The notes beneath the pieces were generated by a model that had not been told where the DNA came from, made no database searches, and worked only from the letters and a program-made list of their open reading frames with translations. This document shows, piece after piece, positions 1 to 8,972 of a stretch of DNA of 64,000 nt. Position 1 is the first letter of the stretch; every line of letters starts with the position of its first letter. The stretch spans positions 269,412 through 333,411 of the forward strand of contig NZ_JRFE01000026.1 in assembly GCF_000756305.1 (NCBI RefSeq). The letters are read 5' to 3'. Origin of the DNA: Myxosarcina sp. GI1. GTDB taxonomy: Bacteria > Cyanobacteriota > Cyanobacteriia > Cyanobacteriales > Xenococcaceae. The position numbers were made by a program, and so were the translations under genes.

Positions 1-21
1 CCAGCCATAAAAAAAGGAGAT

Positions 22-2109
22 TTGGCGATCGCTTCACCCTCAGATAAAGCCGCCGTCTATCAAACCATGTTGGCAGCCGATGCCCTGCGCTATTTAACCC
101 TACAAACTACCGCCAGCAAAGAGTCTGGGCATCCAGGGGGCTTTGCCAGTATTGCCGACACTATCGCCGCTCTGGTAATGTTGGGCTATAAAAATATTAT
201 GACCGAAGTAGGACATCACGCTCCTGGTTTCTATAGCAACGTCTTTTTAGATACTTCCTTAGAAGCGATGGGTATTAGTACCGTCCAGGATATGCGCGAT
301 CGCTTTCGGGAAATGCACGGGCTTTTGGGGCATTTATCGGGACAAATTCCAGGGTTACTCAGCCCCGCAGGACCTTTGGGACAGGGACAACATTTTGCGA
401 TGGCAGCGGCAAAACTCCATCCAGAAGTACTATTTCCCATTACTATTGGCGATGGCGGTATTGGCGAACCTTACGTAATGAGCAGCTTTGGTCATTTTAA
501 AACTGCCTATCCCCAGGTAACTAACTTTTTACCCATCCTGGTGTGGAATGGTTATTCTCAAGAACACCACAGCATGGTTTCGACTCAAACCAATGATGAG
601 ATGATTGCTTACTGGACGGGTAACGGTTTTACCGAAGTTATTCTAGTCGATGCCAAAGAATACGACGACAGTAACCAAACCAGCGATTATGTTGATAGTA
701 CCCTGTTTTCCTTCGAGCAGAGATTGGCGTTTACCCAGGCAATACTAGAAGGTGTAGATAAAGCTGCTAAGTCGGCATTAGGTGGCAAACTAACCGTTTT
801 AATCGTCAAGCAGCTAAAGGGAACTGGAGTACACAAACGTGGCGCACAGTCTCACAACCTGTACTCTGGTGACGACGTAGAAAAAGATTATATAGTTAAT
901 GCTTTAAAAGCCAGGGCTTTAACTCCTGCTGCCTGGGAACTAGTGAGAACTAACTATCTTCGTGCTGGTGGCGGTGCGGCAGTAGACACTGTAGTTACCG
1001 AAGAAGAGTATCCCTTACCAGATTTAGGAGACTTACCTTTAAAAGAATATGAGGTAGGAGGAGAAAAACAAGTCGCTACTACGGCAATGGGCGCGATCGC
1101 GGCTTATGTAGGACAACAAGACCCAGACTTTATCGTTGCCAACGCCGATGGTAATGCGGCATCGGGGATAAATAACATTAATGTCGCCTTAAAAATACTC
1201 CATCCCACTACCGATGAAACTTACTTCCAACAGCCCAAAGGTCAAGTTTACGAACCCCTTAGTGAAGATGCCTGTTCTGGTTTGGCTGCGGCACAAGCTT
1301 TGATGGGGGCGCGAAGTCTCTGGTGTTCTTACGAATCTTTTGCTGTCAACGGTTTACCTATTTGGCAAACGGTTACACAGGCAATGGCAGAATTACGCCA
1401 TCCGACTCCTTCTACCGTTACCTTATTTACCGCAGGGGCATTAGAACAGGGGCGTAACGGTTGGACTCATCAACGTCCCGAAATTGAAAACTATTTTGCT
1501 GCCATGATGCGTAATGGCAATATCTTTCCTCTATTTCCCTGCGATGTCAACAGTATTCAGGCTTGTTACGAGTGGGCTTTGGCAACTAAAAATAAGGGTG
1601 TTACCATTACTGCCAGTAAATCTCCTTTACCCGTTCGCACCACTTTCGAGCAAACTAGAGAAGCTTTAGCTAAAGGCGCAGTTGTCTTACAAGAAACCTC
1701 TGGAGATAAAAAAGTTGTCTTTGCCGTCATTGGTGATATGACTTTGCTTCCCGTTTTTGAAGCGGCAGCGCAGTTAGAGTCACAGGGTATTGGTTCTAAA
1801 ATCGTTTCGGTAATTAGTCCTCGTCGCCTCTATCGTCCCACTGATGTCGCCTGGCAGGAAGCTAGTGAGTCTGAAGGTAACTTCCTCAGCGATGCTGATT
1901 TTGAATCTCTCTTTGCTGGCGACGCTTTAATTGGCGTTACAGGCGGCTCTAGTGCCATGCTAGAACCCGTAATGCTGCGTAGCACTAGCAAGCGCGATCT
2001 CTTTGCCTGGAAACGAGGCGAAACCGCCAGTAGTGCGGGGCAAGTTATGGACTTCAACGGTATCACTGCCGAAAACTTTGTCAAGCGATCGCAAGAATTG
2101 CTCGGTTAA
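22..2109 (+). CDS. ThDP-dependent transketolase/phosphoketolase-superfamily enzyme
   Basis: Probably a thiamine-diphosphate enzyme acting on sugar phosphates in the cytosol. An N-terminal SGHPGG motif lies near residue 35. A ThDP/Mg motif starts with GDGG near residue 143 and is followed by FLPILVWNGYS, which supplies the expected Asn. The second half has YEPLSEDACSG and NGWTHQRPE, closer to phosphoketolase (LSEH, NGFSHQDP) than to classical transketolase. At 695 residues it is longer than transketolase (about 640-670) and shorter than phosphoketolase (about 790). The start is uncertain: TTG at 22 sits very close to AAGGAG, the frame stays open to the window edge, and the first ATG is at 67. 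Superfamily assignment is firm; substrate is unknown. Confidence 0.8.
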   Translation: MAIASPSDKAAVYQTMLAADALRYLTLQTTASKESGHPGGFASIADTIAALVMLGYKNIMTEVGHHAPGFYSNVFLDTSLEAMGISTVQDMRDRFREMHGLLGHLSGQIPGLLSPAGPLGQGQHFAMAAAKLHPEVLFPITIGDGGIGEPYVMSSFGHFKTAYPQVTNFLPILVWNGYSQEHHSMVSTQTNDEMIAYWTGNGFTEVILVDAKEYDDSNQTSDYVDSTLFSFEQRLAFTQAILEGVDKAAKSALGGKLTVLIVKQLKGTGVHKRGAQSHNLYSGDDVEKDYIVNALKARALTPAAWELVRTNYLRAGGGAAVDTVVTEEEYPLPDLGDLPLKEYEVGGEKQVATTAMGAIAAYVGQQDPDFIVANADGNAASGINNINVALKILHPTTDETYFQQPKGQVYEPLSEDACSGLAAAQALMGARSLWCSYESFAVNGLPIWQTVTQAMAELRHPTPSTVTLFTAGALEQGRNGWTHQRPEIENYFAAMMRNGNIFPLFPCDVNSIQACYEWALATKNKGVTITASKSPLPVRTTFEQTREALAKGAVVLQETSGDKKVVFAVIGDMTLLPVFEAAAQLESQGIGSKIVSVISPRRLYRPTDVAWQEASESEGNFLSDADFESLFAGDALIGVTGGSSAMLEPVMLRSTSKRDLFAWKRGETASSAGQVMDFNGITAENFVKRSQELLG

Positions 2110-2120
2110 GCTAGAAATAA

Positions 2121-2159
2121 AAAAAAAGGCAAGAAAGTGGTGTTATCTTGCCTTTTTTT
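2121..2159 (+). terminator. Rho-independent terminator
   Basis: A 9-bp stem, AAGGCAAGA at 2126-2134 with TCTTGCCTT at 2146-2154, is followed by a T run. It lies just downstream of the ThDP enzyme stop codon. Confidence 0.85.
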
Positions 2160-2232
2160 ATGTCCTCTTTTTGTCTTATTGCTTTTTAGAGTAATTCGAT
2201 AAATTCTTTTTTGGCGACTGTCATAAAAGTAA

Positions 2233-2406
2233 GTAGTTGTCAAAATAATTAGTATTATAACTGTCGTTTACACATATCGAGGCGATGGCATCAAATTGAT
2301 TAGTGCGCGTCAGGCAACTAAATATGAACGAAACCTCCTCCTACAGGATATATTACTTAGCGGTAAACCATATCATCGTTCTTTTAGTAAATATAGAGCA
2401 AGTTGA
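2233..2406 (+). pseudogene. BrnT-like toxin C-terminal remnant
   Basis: A short open frame without a credible start reads TVVYTYRGDGIKLISARQAT over 2260-2319 and ends at a TGA at 2404-2406. The stretch YxxRGDxIxxISARxATxxER is the typical C-terminus of BrnT ribonuclease toxins of BrnTA type II systems. The N-terminal half of BrnT is absent, since TAA at 2230 closes the frame, and no BrnA antitoxin is visible downstream. After the SARQATKYER part the sequence no longer resembles BrnT. I read it as a decayed toxin gene filling most of the gap between the ThDP enzyme and the sensor kinase. Confidence 0.55.
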
Positions 2407-2448
2407 TGTGGCAAATTTATTACTTTAACTCCCGATCTGTTAACATTT

Positions 2449-3864
2449 TTATGCTTGAGGTAAAGTAACTGTAAAAGTCGTACCTTTAGCGATCGCGCTT
2501 TCGACTTTAATTTGTCCTCGATGATTTTCGACAATAGCGCAGGCAATTGCCAGTCCCAACCCCGCACCTGTTGATGTGGCAATGTTGCGCTGATTGCTGC
2601 GAGATGAATCGACACGATAAAAGCGATCGAAAATATGGGGTATAGCTGCTTCGGGAATACCGCTTCCCGTGTCTTTTATTTTTACCTGTAAATAATTTTG
2701 ATTTTTGGTTTCTCTAACTCGAATCGTTTTAGAACCTTTTTTAATTAAACTTAATTCTATTTCTACCGCTCCTGTCTGATTTTTCTTAGAAGGATCGGTT
2801 TCGCTTTCTGTATGAGTGTTAGATGAATCAGAAGCAGTGTGTTCGATCGCATTGGCAATCAAGTTGGTAAATAGTCTCGATAGTTGATTCCAATCTCCTT
2901 TAACTGTAAACATCTCTTCATCGACAAGGTTGTTGTCGCTTTCTGGTTCGACAATATGCAAACCTAAAAACAAATGTTTCTGTTCGGCAGCAATTCTCTG
3001 TTCTTCGATGACTTCGATTAGCAGAGCATCTAATGGTACTGTCTGCCACTCTAGCTCGACCATACCGCTATCAGAACGAGCTAGAAATAACAGATCGTTA
3101 ACCAAACTACCTAACTTTTGCGTCAGACGTTCGATTATCTTTAGCTGCCTTTGCTGTAGTTGGGGTTCTGCCTCTGGATAAGCCAGTGCCATTTGGACAT
3201 TGGTTTGAATTGTGGCAATGGGATTGCGTAATTCGTGTGAAGCATCGGCAGTAAATTGCTTGAGACTAGAATAAGAGTTAATAATTGGCTCGATCGCGAT
3301 TCCCGATAACCACCAGCCAATTCCTGCTGTCGATAACACCATCAAACAAATTCCCACTATCAAATCCTGGGTTAACTGACGGATCGGTTTGGTAACTTCA
3401 AACCAGGGATGACTTACTCGTAGATATCCTAGTACTCGATGTTCTAGCTCGACTTGCTGGACGATTTGGCGTAAACTGCGATCGCCAGATAAATAAACTG
3501 TTTCTCCTTTACGATTGGGATGGAGAGGAAAATCAATCGGTTCTTCAAAGGTAGTCCACAGCAATTGTTTTTGAGGATCGAACCATTCTAACTCGATGCG
3601 ATCGTCCTCAACACCGTTGACATTGCGACTAAAGCTGGCATCGACATTAACGCCATAGCTGCCTCTTGTAGCAGCAAGAGGTTGAATTACTAAAGAACGA
3701 TCTACTACTTCGACAACATGATTGAGAGTGTCATCGATGCGATCGATTAAAGTATTGCGGACGTAAAAATATACACCAGTAGCAAACAGCAAAAGTAAAA
3801 CGGCTGTTACCGCTGCATACCACAAAGCCAAACGAATCCGAGTCGAGCGAAATAATACATTCAT
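2449..3864 (-). CDS. Membrane sensor histidine kinase
   Basis: Transmembrane two-component sensor kinase. A first membrane helix (about residues 11-31) is followed by a periplasmic region of roughly 130 residues and a second helix (about 168-190, GICLMVLSTAGIGWWLSG). The kinase core has an H-box ASHELRNP with the phosphorylated His near residue 211, an N-box LIANAIEHT, DTGSGIP (G1), IFDRFYR (F-box) and GAGLGLAIA (G2). The N-terminus (RSTRIRLALWY, then IDDTLNHVVEVVDRSL) reminds me of the cyanobacterial ManS/RppB metal- or redox-sensing kinases, but this is memory only. No response regulator lies next to it, so the partner is elsewhere. An insert of polar residues after the N-box makes the ATP lid long. 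Confidence 0.9.
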   Translation of the reverse strand: MNVLFRSTRIRLALWYAAVTAVLLLLFATGVYFYVRNTLIDRIDDTLNHVVEVVDRSLVIQPLAATRGSYGVNVDASFSRNVNGVEDDRIELEWFDPQKQLLWTTFEEPIDFPLHPNRKGETVYLSGDRSLRQIVQQVELEHRVLGYLRVSHPWFEVTKPIRQLTQDLIVGICLMVLSTAGIGWWLSGIAIEPIINSYSSLKQFTADASHELRNPIATIQTNVQMALAYPEAEPQLQQRQLKIIERLTQKLGSLVNDLLFLARSDSGMVELEWQTVPLDALLIEVIEEQRIAAEQKHLFLGLHIVEPESDNNLVDEEMFTVKGDWNQLSRLFTNLIANAIEHTASDSSNTHTESETDPSKKNQTGAVEIELSLIKKGSKTIRVRETKNQNYLQVKIKDTGSGIPEAAIPHIFDRFYRVDSSRSNQRNIATSTGAGLGLAIACAIVENHRGQIKVESAIAKGTTFTVTLPQA

Positions 3865-4027
3865 TAAATAGCGATCCTACTTTATCTATGAATCAATTAT
3901 TCGATTGCTATACAAGATATTTATTATCTTATTTATTAACATCTGAAGCTCTGCAGCTAATCTGACTGTCTAATAAAAGTTTGAGATATATTGATGGGGA
4001 AAAGTAGATCTAAATGAGAAGTAAATT

Positions 4028-4897
4028 TTGAACGACATTCAACCCGAATTAGCAAACATCCTCGATCTAGCTCGCTCGGTAGCCTGGGGAGCGGCAGATA
4101 TTTTAAGCTCTTACTACCACGACGACACGGAAGGAGACTTAGAAATTAAAGACAAAAAAGACGGTCCCGTTACCAAAGCCGATTTAGCAGCAAATCACTA
4201 TATTTTAGAGCGGTTGCAAACCGAACTGGGCAAAGAAAAATTTGGCTATCTCTCGGAAGAAACTTTTGATGTTAAAAAAGCTGAACCTATAGCTAAATCT
4301 TGGGTCTGGATTATCGATCCTCTAGATGGAACGCGAGATTTTATCGATAAAACTGGCGAATATGGAATGCACCTGGCTCTAGCTTATGAAGGTCGTCCTG
4401 TAATTGGAATTGTGGCTATTCCCGAAGCAGGTAAAATTTATTTTGCTTCCAAGGACAACGGTACTTTTGTAGAAACCAAAGCTGGAGAAGTCAAGCCGAT
4501 AACCGTTAGCGATCGCGCCAAGATTAAAGAACTGTATCTAATTGTCAGTCGTACCCATCGCGACGAACGTTTTCAAAAGTTAATCGATCGCCTTCCTTTT
4601 AAAGGTACCAAACATATGGGCGGCGTTGGGGGCAAAATTTCTACTCTTCTAGAACGCGAGTCTGACGTTTACATCTCTCTATCGGGTAAATCTGCTGCTA
4701 AAGATTGGGACTTTGCCGCACCAGAAATAATTCTTACCGAAGCTGGTGGTGAATTTTCTTATGCCGATGGCAACCCCGTTTATTACAATCAAGGTGATGT
4801 CAAAAAATGGGGCTGTATTGTCGCTACTAATGGACAGTGTCATCAGGCTTTATGCGAAAAAATTACTGCAACTATTGCCGATATAGATCGACAATAA
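4028..4897 (+). CDS. CysQ-type 3'(2'),5'-bisphosphate nucleotidase / inositol monophosphatase family
   Basis: Mg-dependent phosphatase of the IMPase superfamily, probably hydrolysing 3'-phosphoadenosine 5'-phosphate from sulfate assimilation. The metal-binding signature DPLDGTRDF begins near residue 97. The upstream acidic SEE (LSEETFD) and the C-terminal KDWDFAAPEIILTEAGG complete the active site. Length, 289 residues, fits the family. TTG at 4028 is the only plausible start: the nearby ATG at 4014 runs into TGA after five codons, and AGAAG lies at a workable distance upstream. Other IMPase-family activities such as fructose-1,6-bisphosphatase or inositol-phosphate phosphatase cannot be excluded. 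Confidence 0.85.
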   Translation: MNDIQPELANILDLARSVAWGAADILSSYYHDDTEGDLEIKDKKDGPVTKADLAANHYILERLQTELGKEKFGYLSEETFDVKKAEPIAKSWVWIIDPLDGTRDFIDKTGEYGMHLALAYEGRPVIGIVAIPEAGKIYFASKDNGTFVETKAGEVKPITVSDRAKIKELYLIVSRTHRDERFQKLIDRLPFKGTKHMGGVGGKISTLLERESDVYISLSGKSAAKDWDFAAPEIILTEAGGEFSYADGNPVYYNQGDVKKWGCIVATNGQCHQALCEKITATIADIDRQ

Positions 4898-4905
4898 TCG
4901 ATTGG

Positions 4906-4950
4906 AAAAAGAGAGAAAAGTTAATCCCAATTTAGCTGCACTCTCTTTTT
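4906..4950. terminator. Bidirectional terminator
   Basis: A perfect 10-bp stem, AAAAAGAGAG at 4906-4915 with CTCTCTTTTT at 4941-4950, lies between two convergent genes. T runs occur on both strands, so it can serve both. Confidence 0.75.
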
Positions 4951-4985
4951 GTTTACTCCTATTTACCAAATTGCCAGCCAAACGA

Positions 4986-6497
4986 TTATGCTCCTTGTTC
5001 GATGTATTCTATTACTTGTAAGTAGGCAGGTGCGTCTGGGTGAATTTCTCTTGTTTCGATTTCAGTATCGGCATTTAAAGCTTTTTTAGCATTTTCAGCG
5101 ATAACTACATTAGAAATTAATTCCAAAGCGTCTAAGGTGTCGATATTATTTAGAGCATCAGCATACTTTCTTCCCTGGGTCGGTCTGACCGATTCGCGAC
5201 AGTAGTTAGTTAGTTCGCGACTTTCAGTCATTACTTCATAGGCAAAATCTTTTTCGATGTCATTGCCGTATAATCCCTTATAGAGAAGGTTGACCATTGA
5301 AGCATCATGTCCTGGGATACCATACTTCTCTTCAATTTGAGGCCAATATTTCAAAGCTTTTAAACCTTCTAAAGAACCAGTATTCAAGCCAGCTTCACTA
5401 CACCAATGTTCGAGTTCTTCGATATTCGTCGGACAGCGACCGTTTTGGCGCATCCCTCTAGCCAGTGCTTGACCTGCCTGAAAGTTTCTAGTTGGCTTTC
5501 CTGTAACGGGAAGCATCATACTACCGCGAACATCGGCTACTATAGCGGTTAGCTGCGAAAAAGTATGGTCGCGTACTTTTTCCATATAGCTACCTTTGTT
5601 GAGAGTTGCCTCAATTCTCGGTACTGCATAGCCTAATTCTGTCAAAGCAATAGTTTGCTCATTATACAGTTTCTCGCGATCGGGACGCATTATTGAAACC
5701 GTAGCTGCCTGATCTAGACACTGATTTAGCAATAAGGTCAGCAAAGTAGGCAAAACTCCTGGATTGTGTTCGTGCTGTTCGTAGCCAAATCCTGCAAAGA
5801 TTGAAGCCATGTTTTTAGCAGCTTTGAGATATTGTGCTTCGATATTATGAATACCAGGAGAAACTTGAAGATTGGGAGAGAGCTTGTCGAGCAAATACGC
5901 TCCTATTAACGCCGTTAAAGCATTGGGATGGCAAAAATTAGCAGTAAAGCTGTCAACTGGATGACGTAAAGCACCATGTCGGTGAAAACCAGAGAAAAAA
6001 GCTAAATTGGGATTTTTTTCACAGAGAACATAAGAATTATTATCGATCTCATCGTGGTTGAAAGACCCTGCCAAACAACCAAGCACTACATTTTTCCGCT
6101 TGAGTTTTTCTCTAATAGCGCAGGCTTCGGTTAAGTCTTGTTCGACGTATTTACTGTTCGCGCTCAATATTACCAAGTCGCAGTTGGCAATGAGATGTTC
6201 CAAAGTATTGGGTACCGATTTGTCTCCCTCTTTGTGACTAGACATACGATGTAGTTTGCTCACATGTCTGGGATCCATGCCTTTGAGTTCCTCTTCGGAA
6301 AAAGCTCCCAATAGTTCTCTGCCAGGACGAGGGGCTAGCAACAAAGATTTTGCGCTTTTCTGCATTGCTGAATTGTATGCTAAAGAAGCTGGATATAAAC
6401 CAATACTATAAAATCCAATCTTGCCCTGACATAATTTACGTAAACGTTGTTTGAGACTCTTTTTATCTAAGGAATTATCAAAAAAGCTATTGTACAT
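4986..6497 (-). CDS. Glycerol-3-phosphate dehydrogenase-like protein, function uncertain
   Basis: A 503-residue soluble protein. The N-terminal part (GKIGFYSIGLYPASLAYNSA, then LVILSANSKYVEQDL) looks like a modified Rossmann NAD(P) domain, and the central part (GIHNIEAQYLKAAKNMASIF) recalls the helical domain of NAD-dependent G3P dehydrogenases. The usual GxGxxG loop is replaced by SIGLYPASLA, so cofactor binding is doubtful. It is longer than GpsA (about 330 residues), with an extra C-terminal helical region. No operon partner is present; the convergent neighbour is the CysQ-like gene. I regard it as a conserved cyanobacterial protein of unproven activity. Confidence 0.6.
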   Translation of the reverse strand: MYNSFFDNSLDKKSLKQRLRKLCQGKIGFYSIGLYPASLAYNSAMQKSAKSLLLAPRPGRELLGAFSEEELKGMDPRHVSKLHRMSSHKEGDKSVPNTLEHLIANCDLVILSANSKYVEQDLTEACAIREKLKRKNVVLGCLAGSFNHDEIDNNSYVLCEKNPNLAFFSGFHRHGALRHPVDSFTANFCHPNALTALIGAYLLDKLSPNLQVSPGIHNIEAQYLKAAKNMASIFAGFGYEQHEHNPGVLPTLLTLLLNQCLDQAATVSIMRPDREKLYNEQTIALTELGYAVPRIEATLNKGSYMEKVRDHTFSQLTAIVADVRGSMMLPVTGKPTRNFQAGQALARGMRQNGRCPTNIEELEHWCSEAGLNTGSLEGLKALKYWPQIEEKYGIPGHDASMVNLLYKGLYGNDIEKDFAYEVMTESRELTNYCRESVRPTQGRKYADALNNIDTLDALELISNVVIAENAKKALNADTEIETREIHPDAPAYLQVIEYIEQGA

Positions 6498-7009
6498 TAT
6501 TTCGTCACTTCTTATAGAGCTTGACTATAGTAGTTTATCAAGATTAGTTACAAGGACAAAAATTGTATTAGAAATAACTGCAATTTTTGCCCCGGTAATC
6601 TCTGTATTTTGCTACCATTAAGCCTTTAATCTCTGTTTAATATAAGACAAATTTATAATTTATTTTTAAATAGTCAAAAATTGCAATTGAAAAAAATTAC
6701 CCCGTATCGCTATGAAGTTTTAGCTATCTTTAATAGACTGGCATTATAGGCAACAGCAAAAACTAACAGGAAATAAACAATTGTTGCTCGGTTTAATTCT
6801 ATAAAAGTAAAAGTATGGTTTTCTTTTTGCGAAAGCGTGCTTTACGCCTGGCGTATTTGGCTTGGTTCGATTGTTAATTGTAGTGTATATATACGCGACT
6901 GAGAAAAAGCATTTTGCTTTAAGGTTTCGACTTCGCTCAACGTTAGCCCCGAGCGGAGCCGAAGGGCTAAAAATAAAGGATGTTCTCTCGAACATCCTTA
7001 CGAATAAAA
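6498..7009. other. 512-base intergenic region with hairpins
   Basis: No convincing gene; short frames on both strands here look non-coding. The right end holds a REP-like palindrome (TTAGCCC at about 6940 with GGGCTAA at about 6963) next to the terminator of the nfu gene. The rest is AT-rich and without recognisable signal. Confidence 0.5.
6976..7001 (-). terminator. Rho-independent terminator of nfu
   Basis: A perfect 10-bp stem, AAGGATGTTC with GAACATCCTT, encloses a TCTC loop. Read on the minus strand it is followed by TTTATTTTT and lies right after the Nfu stop codon. Confidence 0.85.
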
Positions 7010-7246
7010 TTAAAATGCCTGTTCTACTTCGGCTATTTCAGGAATTTTTTCTCTTAAACGACGTTCGATTCCCATTTTCAGGGTCATAGTCGAACTCGGA
7101 CACGAACCGCAAGCACCCTGTAATCTTAACTTGACGATTGGTCCTTCAATTTCGACTAACTCAACGTTGCCGCCGTCAGCTACTAGGTAAGGACGCAATT
7201 CGTCTAACACGTTTTCTACGTTATCTGTGGTTAATGCTAATGACAT
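7010..7246 (-). CDS. nfu: NifU-like Fe-S cluster scaffold (Nfu/CnfU)
   Basis: Small scaffold that assembles a [4Fe-4S] or [2Fe-2S] cluster and passes it to apoproteins, in cyanobacteria notably photosystem I and ferredoxin. The 78 residues form the single Nfu domain: [19 protein letters not shown] at the N-terminus and the CxxC cluster-binding motif in [16 protein letters not shown]. No N-terminal IscU-like domain is present, as in the short cyanobacterial CnfU type. It is a single gene with its own terminator. The start ATG at 7246 is unambiguous. Confidence 0.95.
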   Translation of the reverse strand: MSLALTTDNVENVLDELRPYLVADGGNVELVEIEGPIVKLRLQGACGSCPSSTMTLKMGIERRLREKIPEIAEVEQAF

Positions 7247-7350
7247 AGTCGATCTGTTTGAGTTGTTTGTTATTTCTAGGTTTAAATCGATCCTAGCGCG
7301 ATTGGCAAAGCGATCGCTTTAGTAAAAAGAATTACATTCATAAATCTATT

Positions 7351-8001
7351 TTACGCAACTGCGGCAGGTTCTAATAATTTAGTTTCGCTAAAAATAAATT
7401 CAGTAGTAATAGTGTTATTGTCTTTGTCGATCGCCTCAATTTTTTGACGGTCTGGAAGATAATAGTTACCAAACTTTTCGTAGCTTTCTTCAAATTCGCG
7501 CTTGCCTTTTAATTCGTTGGTTTTAGAATCGCGAAAGATAGCGTTATAGCCTGTAGAAATATAGCCTTCGCCAGTATCCAAACTTTCATTGGTATTAATG
7601 ACAAACGCCATTGGTCCCATAACGCGGCTTACTTGAGTAATTTCTTTACCGCGTATTTTGTAGTTAGATCCCATAGCGTCGCCTTTGACTAAAATTTCTA
7701 CGGCACCTGTAGAATCTTCTTCTCCATAGCTGAAGCTGCTTTTACCATGTGCGTTTTCAAAGCTATTGCGCTTGCGATGCGTGATTACGTCGCGCATGTG
7801 ATTGTAAACGCTTTCGGCTACCTGTTCGTCTTCAATACCCGTAACTTCTACAGATAAATCGGAATTAACTTTAATATTGGCAGTATATATTTCGTCTCCC
7901 TGTCTGAGTTCTAGTTTGGTAGTGTAGCCAGGAAAATTATCGTCCCAGGTATAGCGGTTTTCGTAAGCAGTACGAAAGCGATCGCGTGCAGTATCTGTCA
8001 T
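7351..8001 (-). CDS. DUF3386 family protein
   Basis: A 216-residue soluble protein of a family restricted, as far as I know, to cyanobacteria and plastids; function unknown. The start is MTDTARDRFRTAYENRYTWD and the body is strongly beta, with conserved patches RKRNSFENAHG, VSRVMGPMAFVINTNESLDTGEGYISTGYN-type residues and KFGNYYLPDRQ. There is no signal peptide or membrane segment. It is transcribed in the same direction as nfu, 104 bases upstream, but each probably has its own promoter. The family call is from memory of its sequence pattern. Confidence 0.7.
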   Translation of the reverse strand: MTDTARDRFRTAYENRYTWDDNFPGYTTKLELRQGDEIYTANIKVNSDLSVEVTGIEDEQVAESVYNHMRDVITHRKRNSFENAHGKSSFSYGEEDSTGAVEILVKGDAMGSNYKIRGKEITQVSRVMGPMAFVINTNESLDTGEGYISTGYNAIFRDSKTNELKGKREFEESYEKFGNYYLPDRQKIEAIDKDNNTITTEFIFSETKLLEPAAVA

Positions 8002-8094
8002 AAAAATAAATTACACTTTTAACTAAATTCTTTTATCTAGTGTAGAAAGATTTGACTGCAAACAGTAGAGACGGTAATCCCTACATCTTTTTAT

Positions 8095-8115
8095 AAGTAG
8101 CAAGTAGCAAGTAAA
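8095..8115. repeat. Heptamer short tandem repeat
   Basis: Two exact copies of AAGTAGC (8095-8108) are followed by the variant AAGTAAA. It is one of several seven-base tandem repeats in intergenic DNA of this window, a hallmark of cyanobacterial STRR sequences. Confidence 0.6.
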
Positions 8116-8220
8116 ACTGTAAAGCGTAATTTTGATAACTGGCAAGAATTGGCTTTGGCAAAAAAATAAGGAGTTGCCTAACCAGTAGTGTTTTAACAAT
8201 TAGTTCGAGTCAAAATGACT

Positions 8221-8610
8221 CTATTCTAGAAGGTTAAATCTTTTGACTTTGTTTAATTTGCGGTCGAAAGTGACAGTATACTGGCAATTGTTTTTATTAT
8301 CGATCGCACCGATAAGATAGTCGGCAAAATCTGCATTTCCTTGTTTGGTATCGGAAATTGCTTGGTACACCAGAGATTTATCTTCAAAATCAAATTTAGG
8401 ACTTTGTAACATTAGTTCGATGGTTTTCACGATCTCTAATTGGGAATAATTGTATGGCTTACCTTTCAAGACCCAGACTACTTCGCACAAAACAATATTG
8501 CAGATAAAACAAGATTCGGCTAGCTCGATTACCTCTGTTGCTTTTTGCCACTGAGCTACATCGTCTTTTGTTAAATAGCGCACCACTACGTTAGTGTCGA
8601 GTCCAATCAC
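8221..8610 (-). CDS. vapC: PIN-domain ribonuclease toxin (VapC-like)
   Basis: Toxin half of a type II toxin-antitoxin pair, expected to cut RNA with a metal-dependent PIN active site. Visible acidic residues: Asp5 in MIGLDTNVVVRYL, Glu near residue 43 (ILCEVVW), and Asp in NADFADYLIGA and VTFDRKLNK. Length of 129 residues is normal. Its start overlaps the end of the upstream antitoxin gene by 20 bases, giving translational coupling. The pair sits between DUF3386 and dus with no repeats or mobile element visible, so it looks settled. Confidence 0.88.
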   Translation of the reverse strand: MIGLDTNVVVRYLTKDDVAQWQKATEVIELAESCFICNIVLCEVVWVLKGKPYNYSQLEIVKTIELMLQSPKFDFEDKSLVYQAISDTKQGNADFADYLIGAIDNKNNCQYTVTFDRKLNKVKRFNLLE

Positions 8611-8842
8611 TAGCAGCCTCGGCGATCGATTGTTCCATTTGGGGCAAAGAAGCCGACTCCATTCCTTCTCGATGTAAGATTCCCGATAGCGTTTCTGCCG
8701 TAACGTTTAGCGGAATAACTCTAACATCTCCATTGCTGTCAATCACAAAATCTATTTTACTCCCAGCATTTAGATGTAGATATTCTCTAATTTGTTTGGG
8801 AATTGTCACCTGTCCTTTTTGAGTTACACGAGCCTGAACCAT
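8591..8842 (-). CDS. vapB: SpoVT/AbrB-fold antitoxin (VapB-like)
   Basis: Antitoxin of the adjacent PIN toxin and, by analogy, a DNA-binding autorepressor of the pair. The N-terminal half is a swapped-hairpin AbrB domain: VTQKGQVTIPKQIREYLHL followed by GSKIDFVIDSNGDVRVIPL. The C-terminal 35 residues (SGILHREGMESASLPQMEQS) are the likely toxin-neutralising tail. At 83 residues it is a typical size. The gene precedes and overlaps vapC by 20 bases, the usual antitoxin-first order. Confidence 0.88.
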   Translation of the reverse strand: MVQARVTQKGQVTIPKQIREYLHLNAGSKIDFVIDSNGDVRVIPLNVTAETLSGILHREGMESASLPQMEQSIAEAASDWTRH

Positions 8843-8972
8843 TAATATTAATTCCTTACTATAATTTCTTACATCTGCTCCTTACTAATACAATAATATA
8901 AATCTAGGTCAATACAGGTTCGATGAACCCGAAAACTAGAAAATATTTTGAGCTATGAAGGTTAAACATCTT

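Noticed and set aside
6744-7089. Two short overlapping frames on opposite strands
   Set aside because: Span hairpins and repeat-like DNA; no protein-like content.
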